From positions 1-7,045 of the forward strand of contig JAHHSL010000055.1 in assembly GCA_020025235.1 (NCBI GenBank): a stretch of DNA of 7,045 nt. Reading direction: 5' to 3'. Below are positions 5,292-7,045 of the stretch, one piece after another (positions within the stretch are counted from its first letter, which is position 1; each line of letters starts with the position of its first letter). The stretch comes from Ruthenibacterium sp. (GTDB lineage Bacteria > Bacillota > Clostridia > Oscillospirales > Ruminococcaceae). The notes under the pieces were generated by a model that searched no databases, was not told the origin of the DNA, and was given only the letters and a program-made list of their open reading frames with translations. The position numbers were made by a program, and so were the translations under genes.

Positions 5292-6381
5292 CAGCGAGTA
5301 TCGTTCCGCCATGGAAAAAATATTGCCCGATGACCGATGGCGCGAAAAAACACTGGAAGCCATGCGCGCGGCCAAGGCGCAGGAACCGGAAAAAAAGACG
5401 CTCCGTTTTCCGAAGAAAACGATTCATCGCGCGGCTTTGTCGGCGGCAGCGGTGCTGATGCTGGCGGTTGCGCCGGTGATGATGTACCGCAATGCAAACG
5501 GCGAAAAAGCCATGGAACCCGTGCAGTTTGCCCAGCCGGGGCAGGCCCGTATGGTGGAAGAAAGCCCCGAAGAGGCGCAGGGCGCACCGTTGGAAGAAGC
5601 CGCCCCCGAGACAGCCGAGGACGCAGGGCAGCCGGCGGCAGACGGCGCGGCGCTGTTTTCCGCACGCAGCATGATGCCGGATCTGTCGTGCAACCCGACA
5701 CAGACGCTTGCAAACGACGCCATGCCCGGTGAGCTTGCCGTTTTTGCGGTGACGGAATCGGAAGAAGAAATGAAACAGGCGCTGACCGGTGCGGCGAAGG
5801 CGCTTGGGCAGACGATGACGGATTTTGCATATGACGCACAGGAAAAAAGCGCCGGCGCATCGGCGGGGGATTACCGCCTTTCGATGCACGAACAGCGCGT
5901 GCGCATTACCAGTGCACAGGGCGCGCTGGCAAAGGCGCCGGAGGATATGACGCCGGAGGAAAAAGTTTCGTATTACCGCGATACGTTTGCGGCAAACTTC
6001 TGTGTATTTGAATCACCGGCCATGCAGATCGAACCTTCGGAGAAGGATTTCCGTGTGACAGTGTTTGAAGCAAAGGATGCCGATGCGGCACAAAGGCTGG
6101 AACAGTACAGCTTCAGCCGCGTGGAGCTGACGCTGGACGCGCAGGATGATGCGCTGACGTCGCTTGCCTATACCGTACGCCCGCAGGCACTGGAAACGCT
6201 GGAAGTGATCGGCGTGGAACAGGCAAAGCAGGCAGGTGATGCAGCCGATGCATGTGCGCGGGAGCTTTTGTACCGGCGCACGGGCGATACACTGCGTCCG
6301 TATTATCATTTTATATTCAGCGATGCAGGCGAAGTGTTTGTACCGGCGCTTGCCGCAGATGACGCGGAGGGAAAGAAATGA
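5284..6381 (+). CDS. Single-pass membrane protein, probable anti-sigma factor
   Basis: I do not recognise a named family. The 365 residues have a short charged cytoplasmic N-terminus (1-48, with YRSAMEKILPDDRW at 6-19), one hydrophobic segment (about 49-68) preceded by basic residues (so N-terminus in), an acidic Pro/Ala/Glu-rich linker (about 78-120), and a large outer domain (about 145-357) that ends in a LRPYYHFIF segment followed by FVPAL. That outline, and the 8-base overlap with the ECF sigma gene, make an anti-sigma role likely: the N-terminus would hold the sigma factor and the outer domain would sense a signal. No zinc-binding HxxxCxxC motif of the classic ZAS anti-sigma domain is present. 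Three cysteines (C136, C240, C324) lie in the outer part. AAAGGAG (5268-5274) precedes the ATG at 9 bases. The end overlaps msrC by 4 bases. The membrane topology is well supported; the anti-sigma role is an inference from context. Confidence 0.75.
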   Translation: MNSSEYRSAMEKILPDDRWREKTLEAMRAAKAQEPEKKTLRFPKKTIHRAALSAAAVLMLAVAPVMMYRNANGEKAMEPVQFAQPGQARMVEESPEEAQGAPLEEAAPETAEDAGQPAADGAALFSARSMMPDLSCNPTQTLANDAMPGELAVFAVTESEEEMKQALTGAAKALGQTMTDFAYDAQEKSAGASAGDYRLSMHEQRVRITSAQGALAKAPEDMTPEEKVSYYRDTFAANFCVFESPAMQIEPSEKDFRVTVFEAKDADAAQRLEQYSFSRVELTLDAQDDALTSLAYTVRPQALETLEVIGVEQAKQAGDAADACARELLYRRTGDTLRPYYHFIFSDAGEVFVPALAADDAEGKK

Positions 6382-6860
6382 AAAACGAATTTTATGAAAT
6401 GCTGTGCGAAGAGGGCGCAGCTTTGATCGACGGGGAGCCGAACATGGTGGCGAACCTTTCCAATGCGGCGGCGCTTTTGGGGGAACGCCTGGAAAATATC
6501 AACTGGGCGGGCTTTTACCTTATGGATCACGGTCAGCTTGTGCTCGGGCCGTTCTGGGGCAAGCCTGCGTGTCTGCGCATCGCACCGGGCAGGGGCGTGT
6601 GCGGTACGGCGGTGCAAAAAGATGAAAACCTGCGCGTGGAGGATGTGCACGATTTTGCCGGCCACATTGCATGCGATGCGGCGTCCGCGTCGGAGATCGT
6701 GCTGCCGCTGCACAGGGATGGCCGCGTGATCGGCGTACTGGATATCGACAGTCCGGTCACGGCGCGGTTTACACAGCAGGACGAGCAGGGGCTGGACGCC
6801 TTTGCGCGTGTGATCGAAAAAGGATGCCGCACCGGCGTTTTCGGGTATGATCTGAAATGA
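6378..6860 (+). CDS. msrC: Free methionine-(R)-sulfoxide reductase (GAF-fold)
   Basis: Reduces the free amino acid methionine-(R)-sulfoxide to methionine in the cytoplasm, with electrons usually supplied by thioredoxin. The 160 residues form a single GAF domain with the full family signature: NWAGFYL (42-48), LGPFWGKPAC (56-65), GRGVCGTA (71-78), GHIACD (95-100), SEIVLPL (105-111) and GVLDIDSP (119-126). The three catalytic-site cysteines are present at C65, C75 and C99, with the same 10- and 24-residue spacings as C84, C94 and C118 of the E. coli enzyme, so it should be active. An extra cysteine, C150, lies near the C-terminus. GGAGG (6366-6370) sits 7 bases before the ATG, which overlaps the preceding stop (ATGA), so translation is probably coupled. 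It is the last gene of the sigma operon, which suggests control together with the sigma factor and its membrane partner. Confidence 0.94.
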   Translation: MKNEFYEMLCEEGAALIDGEPNMVANLSNAAALLGERLENINWAGFYLMDHGQLVLGPFWGKPACLRIAPGRGVCGTAVQKDENLRVEDVHDFAGHIACDAASASEIVLPLHRDGRVIGVLDIDSPVTARFTQQDEQGLDAFARVIEKGCRTGVFGYDLK

Positions 6861-6861
6861 A

Positions 6862-6899
6862 AAAAGCGCTTTCCCGTTTTTCGGGAAAGCGCTTTTGCT
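6862..6899 (+). terminator. Rho-independent terminator of the sigma/MsrC operon
   Basis: A perfect 15-base-pair stem (6862-6876 with 6882-6896) around a TTTTT loop starts two bases after the msrC stop codon and ends in TTTTGCTT. The symmetrical A/T base of the stem could also stop transcription on the opposite strand. Confidence 0.93.
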
Positions 6900-6971
6900 T
6901 TGTTCCGTGTTCCTGTAAAGATACCCCCACGGCTGTGCCGGCGGCCTGACAGAACTTTTACAAAAACAACG

Positions 6972-7013
6972 AAAAAACCGCAGAACCAAGCATTGACTTG
7001 ATTCTGCGGTTTT
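6972..7013 (-). terminator. Minus-strand terminator behind the right-edge tRNA
   Basis: Arms 6974-6985 and 7002-7013 pair over 12 bases, then after one mismatch (6986/7001) over four more, around a six-base loop (6991-6996). On the minus strand the stem is followed by six T (6977-6972) and lies only five bases after the encoded CCA end of the tRNA. This fits termination of a tRNA transcript. It faces the plus-strand terminator at 6862, so the two units converge here. Confidence 0.88.
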
Positions 7014-7018
7014 CTGTT

Positions 7019-7045
7019 TGGTGCGAGGAACGAGACTTGAACTCG
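7019..7045 (-). tRNA. 3' end of a tRNA gene, cut by the window edge
   Basis: On the minus strand the sequence reads partial T-stem CGAG, T-loop TTCAAGT, T-stem CTCGT, acceptor strand TCCTCGC, discriminator A, and encoded CCA (7021-7019). The T-loop matches the TTCRANY consensus and the stem pairs. The 5' acceptor strand should be GCGAGGA, outside the window. The anticodon is not visible, so the amino acid is not known; the A discriminator with a G-C first pair is compatible with leucine, among others. Confidence 0.85.

Noticed and set aside
5104..5889. Minus-strand open frame of 261 codons opposite the sigma and membrane-protein genes
   Set aside because: Arg/Phe/Cys-rich shadow without a domain, overlapping two well-supported genes.
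6914..6962. Inverted repeat TGTAAAG ... CTTTTACA between the two convergent terminators
   Set aside because: Only seven bases with a one-base bulge and a 34-base loop, no promoter in front and no convincing inner stem; likely chance in an AT-rich spacer.
1..7045. CRISPR arrays, insertion sequences, toxin-antitoxin or defence genes
   Set aside because: No regularly spaced repeats, transposase or integrase motifs, or small paired genes are seen; all long plus-strand genes have identified or well-described roles.

Overview
The window looks like a housekeeping-to-accessory stretch of a chromosome from an anaerobic, fairly GC-rich member of the Clostridia, most likely in or near the Oscillospiraceae/Ruminococcaceae. 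This is inferred from the high-50s GC content judged by eye, the GGAGG-type ribosome binding sites, the U-tailed hairpin terminators, the single-chain glycyl-tRNA synthetase and the style of the sigma/membrane-protein pair. No species can be named from the sequence alone.

Layout. Positions 1-84 hold a minus-strand tRNA-Pro(UGG)-like gene that is canonical up to the anticodon stem and then falls apart; it sits between two near-identical 14-base repeats. A divergent pair of near-consensus promoters (153-219) serves this tRNA locus on the minus strand and the glycyl-tRNA synthetase gene (266-1663, own terminator) on the plus strand. Next comes a two-gene peptidase operon: a membrane-anchored M20 metallopeptidase (1864-3297) and an M29 aminopeptidase (3344-4579), with a promoter in front and a terminator behind. 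A second operon follows: an ECF-type sigma factor (4770-5291), a single-pass membrane protein that is probably its anti-sigma partner (5284-6381), and free methionine-(R)-sulfoxide reductase (6378-6860). These three are joined by 8-base and 4-base overlaps and end at a strong terminator. The right edge holds a minus-strand terminator and the 3' end of a minus-strand tRNA.

How the genes work together. GlyRS and the tRNAs belong to translation. The two peptidases plausibly act in series on peptides or acylated amino acids. The sigma/membrane-protein/reductase operon looks like a signalling module that carries a repair enzyme for oxidised free methionine, suggesting a link to oxidative or envelope stress. 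Both operons begin with the same 14-base extended -10 promoter core.

No mobile element, CRISPR array or recognisable defence system is present. The points most worth following up are the broken tRNA behind a strong promoter, the sigma/membrane-protein/MsrC operon, and the shared promoter core. Coding density is high, and no stretch longer than 300 bases lacks a gene.
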